From Ruegeria_B marisflavi (lineage in GTDB: Bacteria > Pseudomonadota > Alphaproteobacteria > Rhodobacterales > Rhodobacteraceae), in the NCBI RefSeq assembly GCF_025673445.1, contig NZ_JAOVQN010000016.1, positions 1 to 64,000 of the forward strand: DNA of 64,000 nucleotides, in the 5' to 3' direction. Of this stretch, positions 1 to 8,702 are shown one piece after another (position 1 is the first letter of the stretch; the number at the start of each line of letters is the position of its first letter). A model generated the notes under the pieces. That model had not been told where the DNA came from, did no database searches, and saw only the letters and a program-made list of their open reading frames with translations. Both the position numbers and the translations under genes were made by a program.

Positions 1-239
1 CACGGCTCAAAACCATACCGCGCACACCTCGTCAACGTCATGACAAAACGCGCCGTAATAGCGGCGGCGTAAAGCGCAGCCGACTACAAATGCACCGACC
101 CCAGAGTTTGCAGTCGCAAACTCTGGTCACAAAATTTCATCTGAAAATTTGGATGTGCAGAACGTTTTTCTTTGCCACTCGCAAAAAAAAGGAAACCCTG
201 CCCATCGGGCAGGGTTTCGGCATGTTCAGTTGAGACGGC
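1..239. other. Non-coding left flank with hairpins
   Basis: No convincing gene is visible. A perfect 11-bp stem with a 4-nt loop lies at 101-126, next to an AT-rich imperfect inverted repeat at about 129-151 and a GC-rich imperfect one at about 48-70. The infC terminator occupies 183-218. The run of hairpins resembles the tandem hairpins at 59116-59212 in layout, though not in sequence. Confidence 0.6.
183..218 (-). terminator. Intrinsic terminator of infC
   Basis: A perfect 12-bp stem (192-203 pairing with 207-218) with a 3-nt loop is followed, on the minus strand, by eight consecutive T (complement of the A run at 183-190). It lies 22 bp beyond the infC stop codon. Confidence 0.9.
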
Positions 240-788
<549 letters not shown>

Positions 789-927
789 GGGAACATTCCT
801 TTGTTGTTAGCAGAAATTCGAAGCCGGAAAATAGACTGGCCTGCACAGTCTTTCAAGCGGCTTCCTCCATGGAACCCGGTAAAACAGCGCATCAATCGGA
901 ACCGGGGCCTGTGGCCCGGCCCCTAGG

Positions 928-1761
928 TCACCCGACAAAGGCTTTTTCGATCACGAACTCGCGCGGGTCGGAATTGGCGCCTTCGGTCAGGCCGAACTCT
1001 TCGAGGATTGCCTTGATGTCATGGTTAAAGGCCAGGCTGCCGCAGACCATGGCCCGGTCGGTTTCCGGCTTGATCCCACCATCGATGCCCAGATCGGCAA
1101 AGACGGTGCCGTTCTTGAGCAGTTCGGTGATGCGGCCCATGCGCGGGCTCTCTTCGCGGGTGGTGGTGGGGTAATAGCGGATCTTTTCGGCAAAGCCTTC
1201 GCCCATCAGTTCGGCCAGGAGCTCGTCCTGGCGGACCTCTTCGATCAGCTGGCGGCCGTATTCCAGTTCCGCCACCTCGCGGCAGGTATGGGTGATGATG
1301 ACCTCGTCATAGTCCTCATAGGTCTGCGGCTCGCGCAGCAGCGAGGCAAAGGGGGCAAAGCCGGTGCCGGTGGCAAAGAACCAGATGCGCTTGCCGGGCA
1401 ACAGCGCGTCATGCACCAGTGTACCAACGGGCTTGGGCCGCAGGATGATCTGGTCGCCGGGTTGGATATGCTGAAGCTTCGAGGTCAGCGGCCCGTCCTG
1501 CACCTTGATCGAGTAGAATTCCAGCTCCTCGTCCCAGGCGGGCGAGGCGATGGAATAGGCGCGCAAAAGCGGCTTTCCGTTGTCCCCCAGAAGGCCGATC
1601 ATCACGAACTCGCCCGAACGGAACCGCAAGCTGGCGGGGCGCGTGACACGGAACGAGAACAGCCGGTCGGTCCAGTGTTTCACTTGCGTTACGGTCTGGG
1701 CGTCGGGCAGGGTGGGGGCCTTGATGGCGGCGGCTTCGGTCACGGGTCTCATCTCGGTCAT
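928..1761 (-). CDS. fpr: Ferredoxin--NADP(+) reductase (bacterial FPR type)
   Basis: A flavoenzyme moving electrons between NADPH and ferredoxin/flavodoxin. The 277-residue protein has the FAD-binding motif RAYSIASP (about residues 68-75), the pyridine-nucleotide motif GTGFAPFASLLRE, a CGS motif near the C-terminus, and the AFVG ending typical of Rhodobacter-type Fpr. It lies downstream of the sulfite reductase genes in the same direction but is separated from them by a terminator-like hairpin (1819-1843), so it probably has its own promoter. Its reduced ferredoxin could feed the siroheme sulfite reductase encoded upstream. Start at 1761 fits family length; an in-frame ATG at 1752 is an alternative. 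Confidence 0.95.
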   Translation of the reverse strand: MTEMRPVTEAAAIKAPTLPDAQTVTQVKHWTDRLFSFRVTRPASLRFRSGEFVMIGLLGDNGKPLLRAYSIASPAWDEELEFYSIKVQDGPLTSKLQHIQPGDQIILRPKPVGTLVHDALLPGKRIWFFATGTGFAPFASLLREPQTYEDYDEVIITHTCREVAELEYGRQLIEEVRQDELLAELMGEGFAEKIRYYPTTTREESPRMGRITELLKNGTVFADLGIDGGIKPETDRAMVCGSLAFNHDIKAILEEFGLTEGANSDPREFVIEKAFVG

Positions 1762-1818
1762 TGTTACGTCACCGGTGCGGTAATCCGGCGCCTCTCTCTA
1801 GTCTTTGACATACATCAT

Positions 1819-1843
1819 GAAAAGGGGATTGTCTCCCCTTTTT
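1819..1843 (-). terminator. Terminator-like hairpin between cys genes and fpr
   Basis: Nine-bp perfect stem (1820-1828 with 1834-1842) and 5-nt loop; A-rich on one side and T-rich on the other, so it could work in both directions. It sits 27 bp after the DUF934 gene stop. Confidence 0.6.
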
Positions 1844-1869
1844 GTTAGTACACGAATGAAATGGGGTAA

Positions 1870-2277
1870 TCAGCCGCGCAACCGGGCCTGATAGTCATGC
1901 GCCTGCCAGTCGGCGCGGGCCTGCCACTGTTCCTCGGGCTGGCGCGCGGCCAGCGCCGCGTCGATCTCGACCTCGTCAAAACCGGCGCGGCGGGCCATGG
2001 CGTATTGATCGGCCAGCACATGGCCCTTGGCCCGCAGCCGCCCGGTATAGCCGTGCAGGCGCAGGGTGCGCGCGATGGTGAACCCGCGCCCGTCGGCGAA
2101 GGACGGGAAGTCCACCCTCACCATGCGCACCCGTGCCAGCCGTGTGGCCAGCGTATCGGGGTCGGCATCGGCGGGCACGTCCAGCGCCACCACATCATTG
2201 GCCACATCGCCCAGGGCGGTGAATCCGTCGGTCCAGTCGTCGGGCTGAAAGCCCTGGTCGGTCACGAGTACAGTCAT
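1870..2277 (-). CDS. DUF934 family protein, sulfite-reduction associated
   Basis: A 135-residue protein of the DUF934 family, which is found in cysteine biosynthesis operons of proteobacteria; its biochemical role is not established. Visible family features are the WLEDADALPADAPV-like core (here DPDTLATRLARVRMVRVDFPSFADGRGFTIARTLR as separate blocks), with the FPSFADGRGF and LRAKGHVLADQ stretches being diagnostic. The start ATG at 2275-2277 overlaps the cysH stop (ATGA), indicating translational coupling; the much longer upstream reading frame overlaps cysH and is rejected. Last gene of the cys operon before a terminator-like hairpin. Confidence 0.88.
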   Translation of the reverse strand: MTVLVTDQGFQPDDWTDGFTALGDVANDVVALDVPADADPDTLATRLARVRMVRVDFPSFADGRGFTIARTLRLHGYTGRLRAKGHVLADQYAMARRAGFDEVEIDAALAARQPEEQWQARADWQAHDYQARLRG

Positions 2278-3035
2278 GTCTTTTCTCCGCTGCGGACCAT
2301 CTTTCCGTCGATGAAATGGATGCCGCATTCTTCCTTTGTCTGATTGCGCCAGCGTCCGGCGCGCGGGTCTTCTCCGGGCGCCACCGGCGAGGTGCACGGC
2401 GCGCAGCCGATCGAGGGGTATCCCTGTGCCACCAGCGGATGCCGGGGCAGGCGGTTTTCCTCCATATAGGCGCGCACGTCTTCGGGGGCCCAATGGGCCA
2501 GCGGGTTGACCTTGATCCGGCCGGTGCCGTCCTCGACCTCAAAGAAGTCGACCGCGGCGCGGGTGCCGGCCTGGAACCGCTTGCGCCCGGTGATCCAGCC
2601 GTCATAGCCCGACAGCGCCCGTTGCAGCGGGATCGTCTTGCGCAGGGTGCAGCAGGCATCGGTATCGCGGAGGCGCAGCGCGCCATAAGGGTCGTCGCGG
2701 GCCACGTCATCGGCATCGGCGCGGATTACATGGACATTGCGCAGCCCCAGTCGTTCGCTGACTTCCTGTTGATAAACAAGGGTTTCCGCGAACAACATCA
2801 TGGTATCAATGAACAATACCGGCACCTGCCGGTCGATCACCGCCGCCATGTGCAACAGCACCACCGATTCCGCGCCAAAGCTGGACACCAGCGCGATATT
2901 GCCCGCCTCGCGCAGCGCCCCGTGCATGACATCAGTGGCGCTGTGATGCTTGTAGCGGGCGTTGAGCGCCGCGACCTTCTGCGTCAGAACACTTCGGTCG
3001 CGGCCCAGTTCGGTCTGGATCTCGTCAAGCGGCAT
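2274..3035 (-). CDS. cysH: Adenylyl-sulfate (APS) reductase
   Basis: Reduces activated sulfate to sulfite in the cytoplasm for cysteine synthesis. The 253-residue sequence has the PP-loop region SSFGAESVVLLHM, plus the double cysteine CCTLRK and the later CAPC pair. This CC...CxxC set is known to hold a [4Fe-4S] cluster and marks the APS-using assimilatory type rather than the PAPS-using enterobacterial CysH. The C-terminal ECGIHF motif carries the catalytic cysteine. The start at 3035 lies 11 nt inside the end of cysI, and the stop overlaps the DUF934 start, so the three genes form one operon. Confidence 0.95.
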   Translation of the reverse strand: MPLDEIQTELGRDRSVLTQKVAALNARYKHHSATDVMHGALREAGNIALVSSFGAESVVLLHMAAVIDRQVPVLFIDTMMLFAETLVYQQEVSERLGLRNVHVIRADADDVARDDPYGALRLRDTDACCTLRKTIPLQRALSGYDGWITGRKRFQAGTRAAVDFFEVEDGTGRIKVNPLAHWAPEDVRAYMEENRLPRHPLVAQGYPSIGCAPCTSPVAPGEDPRAGRWRNQTKEECGIHFIDGKMVRSGEKT

Positions 3036-4689
3036 CGGCGCGGGCCTCGGGATACAGCGCCGCCTTGAACGGCGCCATGCCAACCCGGCGATAGGTGTCG
3101 ATAAAGCTCTCCTTGCGGTCAACTCGTTGATCCAGATAGGTTTCCACGATCCGCTCGATGGCGGGCACGATCTGGTCATAGGCAAAGCCTGGGCCGGTCC
3201 GCGCGCCGATGGCTGCGGTTTCGGTGGCGTCGCCGCCAAGGGTGATCTGGTAGTTCTCGACACCTGCGCGGTCGAGGCCCAGGATCCCGATATGGCCCAC
3301 ATGGTGGTGGCCGCAGGCGTTGATGCAGCCCGAGATCTTGATCTTCAGCGCGCCGATCTCGTGCTCCAGCTTCAGCTCTTCGAACCGGGTCGCAATCTCC
3401 TGCGCCACGGGGATCGAGCGGGCCGTCGCCAGGGCGCAGTAATCCATGCCGGGGCAGGCGATGATATCGCTGATAAGGCCGATATTTGCCGTACTTAGAC
3501 CGTTTTCCTGAAGTTTCTTGAAGATCGCGTGCAGATGCGCGCGCGGCACATGCGGCAGGATCACGTTCTGCTCGTGGCTGATGCGCAGCTCGTCATAGGC
3601 ATAGCGCTCGGCCAGATCCGCCATCACCCGCATCTGTTCAGCGGTGGCGTCGCCCGGTGTGGCGCCATGCGCCTTGAGCGAGATGGTGACGATGGCGTGG
3701 TCCGCGCGCTTGTGCGCGGCGATGTTGGTATCGACCCAGGAACGGAAGATATTGTCTGTTTTGTACGCCTCTTCAAAGCCGGATTGACCGTTTTGTACAA
3801 ATTCCGGCGGCGCGAAATGCGCCTTGATCCGGTCCAGCAGCGCCATGTCGGCGCCCTTGAACTGACCGCGCACCTTGATGAACCTCTCGTTCACCTTGGC
3901 CCGGATCGCGTCGATGCCATGTTCGAAAACGGTGATCTTGATGCGCGCCTTGTGCTTGTTGTCGCGCCGCCCGATCTGGTTCCAGACCGAAACGGTGGCT
4001 TCGAGATAGGCGAGCAGATCGTCAAAGGCGACAAAGGGGCTCAGCTCCTGCCCGATCATCGGCGTTCGGCCCAGGCCGCCACCGACGATGACGCGGGCTC
4101 CAAGCACGCCGTCGCGCGTCACCAGTTGCAGGCCGATGTCATGCGCCTTGATCACCGCGCGGTCATTGGCGGACCCGGTGATGGCAATCTTGAACTTGCG
4201 CGGCATGAACTGGAACTCGGGGTGGTCGGTCGACCACTGGCGGAGCAGTTCGGCATAGGGCCGGGGGTCGGCCACCTCGTCGGCGGCGGCCCCGGCGAAA
4301 TGGTCGGCGGTCACGTTGCGGATGGTGTTGCCGCTGGTCTGGATCGCATGCAGCCCGACCTCGGCCAGCGCGTCGAGCATGTCGGGCACGTCGCTCAGCT
4401 TGGGCCAGTTATACTGGATGTTCTGGCGGGTGGTGAAATGGCCGTATCCCTTGTCCCAGGTCTCGGCCAGATAGGCCAGTTTTCGCATCTGGGCGCTGTT
4501 CAGCGTGCCATAGGGGATCGCCACCCGCAGCATATAGGCGTGCAGTTGCAGATAGAGCCCGTTCATCAGGCGCAGCGGCTTGAATTCGTCCTCGGTCAGC
4601 GAACCGTCAATGCGGCGCTCGACCTGGGCGCGGAACTGGGCGTTGCGCGCGGCGAGAAAGGCGGTGTCGAATTCGGAGTAGCGATACAT
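3025..4689 (-). CDS. cysI: Siroheme nitrite/sulfite reductase, beta (hemoprotein) type
   Basis: Six-electron reduction of sulfite to sulfide. The 554-residue protein has the two-repeat siroheme reductase fold. Cluster and siroheme ligands are visible as CPGMDYC and CINACGHH (C-x5-C ... C-x3-C), with TTRQNIQYNWP in the first ferredoxin-like repeat. No flavoprotein (CysJ) gene is nearby, while fpr lies downstream, so a ferredoxin-dependent enzyme is inferred. Start ATG at 4689 is 60 bp after the DUF2849 gene. The symbol is by homology class; family members are also annotated as nitrite/sulfite reductase. Confidence 0.93.
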   Translation of the reverse strand: MYRYSEFDTAFLAARNAQFRAQVERRIDGSLTEDEFKPLRLMNGLYLQLHAYMLRVAIPYGTLNSAQMRKLAYLAETWDKGYGHFTTRQNIQYNWPKLSDVPDMLDALAEVGLHAIQTSGNTIRNVTADHFAGAAADEVADPRPYAELLRQWSTDHPEFQFMPRKFKIAITGSANDRAVIKAHDIGLQLVTRDGVLGARVIVGGGLGRTPMIGQELSPFVAFDDLLAYLEATVSVWNQIGRRDNKHKARIKITVFEHGIDAIRAKVNERFIKVRGQFKGADMALLDRIKAHFAPPEFVQNGQSGFEEAYKTDNIFRSWVDTNIAAHKRADHAIVTISLKAHGATPGDATAEQMRVMADLAERYAYDELRISHEQNVILPHVPRAHLHAIFKKLQENGLSTANIGLISDIIACPGMDYCALATARSIPVAQEIATRFEELKLEHEIGALKIKISGCINACGHHHVGHIGILGLDRAGVENYQITLGGDATETAAIGARTGPGFAYDQIVPAIERIVETYLDQRVDRKESFIDTYRRVGMAPFKAALYPEARADAA

Positions 4690-4749
4690 GTCTGGCTGTC
4701 CTTGGTGCAGCCCCGGAACCGGGGCCTTTTAGAGGGGTGGGACTGGCGC

Positions 4750-5064
4750 TCAGGCCCGGGGCTGCGGAGAGGTTTCCTGTTTGCCATGGGCGTAATTCGA
4801 TGGCCCGGTGCGGCGGAAATCCTCTCGGAAATGAACCGGCTCGGGCCCGTTCGGGCCGGACCGGACGTCGGCCAGGTAGGCGCCGACCACTTTCGACACC
4901 TGCCGGGCGGCGTCGAGCAGGCGCAGTTGGGCATGCGCCTCGTCGGTGATCAGCTCGGCCTCGGTCAGATCGCGCGACCAGCGGTCATCTGCGGTCTGAT
5001 AGATCACGTCGCCTTCGATCAGGTCATTGGCTGTGACCACCTTGGGTGTGAATGCGCGGGCCAT
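4750..5064 (-). CDS. DUF2849 domain protein, cys operon
   Basis: A 104-residue soluble protein matching DUF2849, a small family located next to cysI in alphaproteobacterial cysteine operons; function unknown. The N-terminal half, FTPKVVTANDLIEGDVIYQT followed by a W-S-R-D motif, is the recognisable part; the C-terminal half is rich in P and N. It is the first gene of the leftward cys operon visible here, immediately behind the promoter region shared with the Lrp-type regulator at 5204. The usual cysG/cobA partner is not present upstream. Confidence 0.85.
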   Translation of the reverse strand: MARAFTPKVVTANDLIEGDVIYQTADDRWSRDLTEAELITDEAHAQLRLLDAARQVSKVVGAYLADVRSGPNGPEPVHFREDFRRTGPSNYAHGKQETSPQPRA

Positions 5065-5099
5065 CGGTTTCGCTCCTGTTTGACTTGGGTTTCAATATA

Positions 5100-5112
5100 G
5101 GGAATATTTCCC
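5100..5112. promoter_or_regulatory. Candidate operator palindrome between cys operon and lrp-type gene
   Basis: GGGAATATTTCCC is a dyad with 5-bp arms and a 3-bp centre, in an AT-rich stretch of the 139-bp divergent spacer. Lrp/AsnC dimers bind dyads of this size; the assignment to the adjacent regulator is an inference from position. Confidence 0.45.
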
Positions 5113-5203
5113 AATCAAGGCCAGATGTCGGAGCAAATAAGGAAAGTTGTTCTGCTTCATCGGCGAATAAGAACATCTGTTTCGAACTGGAAGGAAAACA
5201 GGA

Positions 5204-5665
5204 ATGTCGGTGCGCATCGATGAAACCGATCGGAAAATTCTGGTGGAGCTGCAACGCGACGCCAGCCAGTCGCTGGACGATATCGCCAGCCGGGTGGGCA
5301 GTTCCAAGACGCCGGTCTGGAATCGAATCCGCAAGCTGAAATCGGCCGGGGTGATCGGCCAGCAGACGGTGATTCTGGACTCCGAGGCGCTGGGGTTCGA
5401 GGCCTGTTTCTTTGTCCTGATCCGCACGTCGGAGCACGAAGCGGAATGGCAGCGCGACTTCCTCAAGGCGTTGCAGGGCCGACCCGAGGTGCAGGAGGCG
5501 CACCGGCTGGCGGGCGATATCGACTATATCCTCAAGGTGCGGGTGAAGAATGCGCGCGCCTATGACGCGTTCTATCAGGCGCTGATCTCGGAGGTGCGGG
5601 TGCATAACGTGACAGCCCTGTTGTCGATGGAGGAGATCAAGTCGACAACCATGCTGCCACTATAG
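5204..5665 (+). CDS. Lrp/AsnC family transcriptional regulator
   Basis: A 153-residue regulator with an N-terminal HTH (about residues 5-60: DETDRKILVELQRDA, SSKTPVWNRIRKLKSAGVI) and a C-terminal RAM effector-binding domain with GDIDYILKV. Preceded by ACAGGA 3 nt before ATG, a short spacing. It is divergent from the cys operon across 139 bp and most likely controls it, sensing cysteine or a precursor; this role is inferred from position only. Transcription ends in a GC-rich repeat shared with the convergent P450 gene. Confidence 0.92.
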   Translation: MSVRIDETDRKILVELQRDASQSLDDIASRVGSSKTPVWNRIRKLKSAGVIGQQTVILDSEALGFEACFFVLIRTSEHEAEWQRDFLKALQGRPEVQEAHRLAGDIDYILKVRVKNARAYDAFYQALISEVRVHNVTALLSMEEIKSTTMLPL

Positions 5666-5672
5666 GCGGGTT

Positions 5673-5740
5673 GGGGGGCGCTGCCCCCCGTCGCCTGCGG
5701 CGCCTCCCCCCGGAGTATTTCAGGCGAAATGAAGGGGCGG
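5673..5740. repeat. GC-rich intergenic repeat, copy 1
   Basis: About 68 bp: a hairpin of six G and six C around CGCTG, a second small stem, then CCCCCCGGAGTATTT and GGCGAAATGAAG-GGGCGG. A second copy in opposite orientation is at 21861-21929 (about 80% identical by eye). It fills the gap between the convergent lrp-type and P450 genes and may serve as a two-way terminator. Confidence 0.75.
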
Positions 5741-5741
5741 G

Positions 5742-6920
5742 TCAGGCGGGATGGACGCGGAGTGCGCCGAGCCCGTGGAAGTGGTAACTGTTTGAGAAGG
5801 CGGGCGGTTCGGCCAGGCGCAGATGCGGGCAGCGGTCGAACAGGATCGGCAGGGCGAGGCGCATTTCCAGCCGCGCGAGCGGCGCGCCGACGCAGAAATG
5901 CAGCCCGCCGCCAAAGCTGGTGTTGGTCTGGATCGGGCGGGCCGGGTCGAACCGGTCGGGATCGGGCCAGAGCGACGGATCACGATTGGCGGCGCCGAGC
6001 AGCAATGCCACTTGGTCCCCGCGGCGAAAGGTATGGCCCGCGATCTCGGCCTCGGCATAGGCATAGCGGGTGAACATGTGCAGGGGCGGGTCGAAGCGCA
6101 ACAGTTCCTCGATGGTGGTGTCGATACGGGCGGGGGTCAGCCATTCGGGCCCGGTGCCGGTGTCAAGCACCGTGCGGAGCCCGTTGCCGAGCGCATGCAC
6201 CGTGGCCTCGTGCCCGGCGTTCAGGAGCAGGATGCAGGTGGCGATCAGCTCGTCGGGCGACAGCCGGTCGCCCTGTTCCTCGGCCGCGATCAGCTGGGTG
6301 ATGAGATCGTCGCCCGGGGCGCGGCGGCGGCTGTCGATATAGCCGCGCAGGAAGGCAGAGAATTCGGCGCTGGCGCGGGCGGCGGCCTCTTCGGTGACGC
6401 GCGAGCGGCCGGCCTGGTACATCGCCACCATCGCGTGCGACCAGTCCAGAAGCTGCGGTGCCATCGTCTCGGGCACGCCCAGCAGGCGGCAGATGGTGAT
6501 CACCGGCACCTGGGTGCAATAGGCTGTCAGCAGGTCGACCTCGCCCGCCGGGAAATCGTCGATCAGGCGGTGGCACAGCGCCTCGATCCCCGGGGCCAGA
6601 TCGGCGATGGCGCGCGAGGTGAAGGCGCGCATCACCAGCGCGCGCAGCCGGGTGTGGCGGGGCGGTTCTGCCTCGAGCAGCGAGTGGCGTTCGACCATCA
6701 GCCAGGGGGCGAGGTGATCGGGGCCGGTGAGCGGGGTCAGCGGCTCGCGCCCGAAGCGGCGGTCGCGCAAGAGTGCGGCCACGCTGGCGTGGTCAAAGGC
6801 CGCGACCATGCCGTACTCGGCCCACAGGTGCAGCGGCCCCGCCGCGCGGGCGCGGGCGTAGAGCGGATAGGGGTTCTGGACAAAATCCGGGTCGGTGGGG
6901 GACTGGTGCAGGATCTTCAT
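5742..6920 (-). CDS. Cytochrome P450
   Basis: A 392-residue soluble bacterial P450. Seen: I-helix oxygen-binding motif AGHEAT, the ExxR motif in EELLRF, and the haem loop FGGGLHFCVGAP with the cysteine ligand followed by LARLE. The N-terminus NPYPLYARAR is typical of class I bacterial P450s, which need a ferredoxin and reductase; none is adjacent. Substrate cannot be told. Start ATG at 6920 chosen because the family N-terminus begins just after it; a longer open frame upstream runs through the divergent dctB gene and is rejected. Only 48 bp separate it from dctB. Confidence 0.93.
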   Translation of the reverse strand: MKILHQSPTDPDFVQNPYPLYARARAAGPLHLWAEYGMVAAFDHASVAALLRDRRFGREPLTPLTGPDHLAPWLMVERHSLLEAEPPRHTRLRALVMRAFTSRAIADLAPGIEALCHRLIDDFPAGEVDLLTAYCTQVPVITICRLLGVPETMAPQLLDWSHAMVAMYQAGRSRVTEEAAARASAEFSAFLRGYIDSRRRAPGDDLITQLIAAEEQGDRLSPDELIATCILLLNAGHEATVHALGNGLRTVLDTGTGPEWLTPARIDTTIEELLRFDPPLHMFTRYAYAEAEIAGHTFRRGDQVALLLGAANRDPSLWPDPDRFDPARPIQTNTSFGGGLHFCVGAPLARLEMRLALPILFDRCPHLRLAEPPAFSNSYHFHGLGALRVHPA

Positions 6921-6968
6921 GGCACTGCACCCTTGCCTTGGCCGCGCGCGGATGCAAGACCCTAGGAT

Positions 6969-8702
6969 ATGCGGCGCTGGTGGATCATCCTCGGATTTCT
7001 GGCGGCGGTCGGCCTGATGGCGACCGGCGTCTGGTCCTATGGGCTGCGCCAGGCGCTGGGGCAGCTGTCGCAGCGGGCCGAGGCCGATCTGGAGCTGGCC
7101 ACCGACCGGCTGACGGCGCAGTTGCAGCGGTACCAGGAAACCGCCGTTCTCCTGGCCGATCACCCGGCGCTGGACGATCTGGGCACCAGAGAGGGACAGC
7201 GGCGGGCACAGGCGCTGTTTCTGGATATCGCGGACAAGACATCGGCGCTGGAGATCCTCTATGCCGATACCCGCGGGGCGGTGCGGGTCTCGGCGCGCGG
7301 CACGTCGTTTGGGGATGTGTCGCAGACCGGCTACTTCCGGCGCGCGCTGCATGGGGCGCTCGGCAGTGAACACGGGGTCCAGCATCCGCTGGACCAGCGC
7401 GCCTTTTACTATGCCGCGCCCGCATTCGGCCGCGATGGCAAGGTGCGCGGCGCAATGATTGTGGCGGTGGATATCGCGCATCTGGAATGGGATTGGCGCG
7501 GCAATACGCCTGCGGTGTTCTTTACCGATGCCTCAGGCGTGGTCTTTATCTCGAACCGCAGCGAGCTGTTGTGGTGGACCCGCCCGGCGGGCCAGCCGGG
7601 GCTGGTCCCGGCCAAGGGGCCGTCGCGGCCGTTCCAGGCGCGCTGGGTGGCCGGGCACGAGATCTGGCGTCTGGACTGGGGGCCGTACCTGCCCAAGCGG
7701 GCGCTGCACCTGTCGCGGGCGCTGCCGGTGATCGGCATGACCGGCGAGGTCGTGGTCGATATCGCCCCGGCGCAGCGGATCGCCTGGTTGCAGGCGGCGG
7801 CGGTGGCGGCGATCTGCCTAGCCTTTGGCGCCATGCTCTATCTCGCGACCGAGCGCCGCCGCACCCTGGCCGAGGCCAATCAGGTGCTGGAAAGCCGGGT
7901 GGCGCAGCGGACACGGGCGCTGACGGCGGCCAACAGCGCACTGCGTCGCGAGGTGGCCGAGCGGCAGGAGGCGGAGGCGGCGCTGAAACGGGCACAGGCC
8001 GAGCTGGTGCAGGCCGGCAAGCTGAGCGCGCTGGGGCAGATGTCGGCGGGGATCAGCCACGAGCTGAACCAGCCGCTGATGGCGATCCGCCAGTTCGCCG
8101 ACAATGGCGCGGCCTTCCTGTCGCGCGGGCGTCAGGACAAGGCGGGCGAGAACCTGACCCGGATCTCGGACATGGCCGCACGGATGGCGCGGATCATCAA
8201 GAACCTGCGCGCCTTTGCCCGCAACGAAAGCGAGCCGATGAACCGGGTTGACCTGGCGCAAGTGATCGCGACCGCGATTGAGCTGACCGAAACCCGGATC
8301 GCGGCGGACGGGATCACGATGGACTGGCAACCGCCCGAAAGCCCGGCGCTGGCCTGGGGCGGCGAGGTGCGGCTGGTACAGGTGTTCGTCAACCTGATCA
8401 CCAATGCCGCCGACGCCATGACGGCAACCCGGGACCGGCGCATCCGTATCCGCGTGGTCGAGGGCGCGCGGCTGATGGTCACCGTATCCGATAGCGGGCC
8501 GGGCATCGCCGACCCCGAGAAGATTTTCGAGCCCTTCTATTCCACCAAGGCGGTGGGCAGTTCCGAGGGGATGGGGCTGGGCCTGTCGATCTCTTACGGG
8601 CTGGTGCAGAGCTTTGGCGGCAATATCCGGGGCGAGAACACGGGCGAGGGCGCGACCTTCACCGTGGAACTGGAACGTTACAGAGAGGATGAGGCGGCAT
8701 GA
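6969..8702 (+). CDS. dctB: C4-dicarboxylate sensor histidine kinase, DctB type
   Basis: A 577-residue inner-membrane sensor. An N-terminal TM segment (about 5-25) and a second (about 265-285, AAAVAAICLAFGAMLYL) flank a periplasmic Cache-like sensor domain. A coiled linker follows, then the H-box GISHELNQPL with the phospho-acceptor His, and the ATP-binding boxes DSGPGIADP, FEPFYSTK and GMGLGLS. The stop overlaps the dctD start by 4 bp (ATGA). Neighbouring dctPQM argues that it senses C4-dicarboxylates or a related acid. The start has a poor ribosome site (CCTAGGATATG), so the true N-terminus could differ slightly. Confidence 0.9.
   Translation: MRRWWIILGFLAAVGLMATGVWSYGLRQALGQLSQRAEADLELATDRLTAQLQRYQETAVLLADHPALDDLGTREGQRRAQALFLDIADKTSALEILYADTRGAVRVSARGTSFGDVSQTGYFRRALHGALGSEHGVQHPLDQRAFYYAAPAFGRDGKVRGAMIVAVDIAHLEWDWRGNTPAVFFTDASGVVFISNRSELLWWTRPAGQPGLVPAKGPSRPFQARWVAGHEIWRLDWGPYLPKRALHLSRALPVIGMTGEVVVDIAPAQRIAWLQAAAVAAICLAFGAMLYLATERRRTLAEANQVLESRVAQRTRALTAANSALRREVAERQEAEAALKRAQAELVQAGKLSALGQMSAGISHELNQPLMAIRQFADNGAAFLSRGRQDKAGENLTRISDMAARMARIIKNLRAFARNESEPMNRVDLAQVIATAIELTETRIAADGITMDWQPPESPALAWGGEVRLVQVFVNLITNAADAMTATRDRRIRIRVVEGARLMVTVSDSGPGIADPEKIFEPFYSTKAVGSSEGMGLGLSISYGLVQSFGGNIRGENTGEGATFTVELERYREDEAA

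Noticed and set aside
1021..1848. Long plus-strand frame of 275 codons opposite fpr
   Set aside because: Mirror frame of a clear fpr gene; composition rich in G/Q/H and no family resemblance.
3529..5100. 523-codon plus frame opposite cysI
   Set aside because: Antisense shadow of a conserved sulfite reductase.
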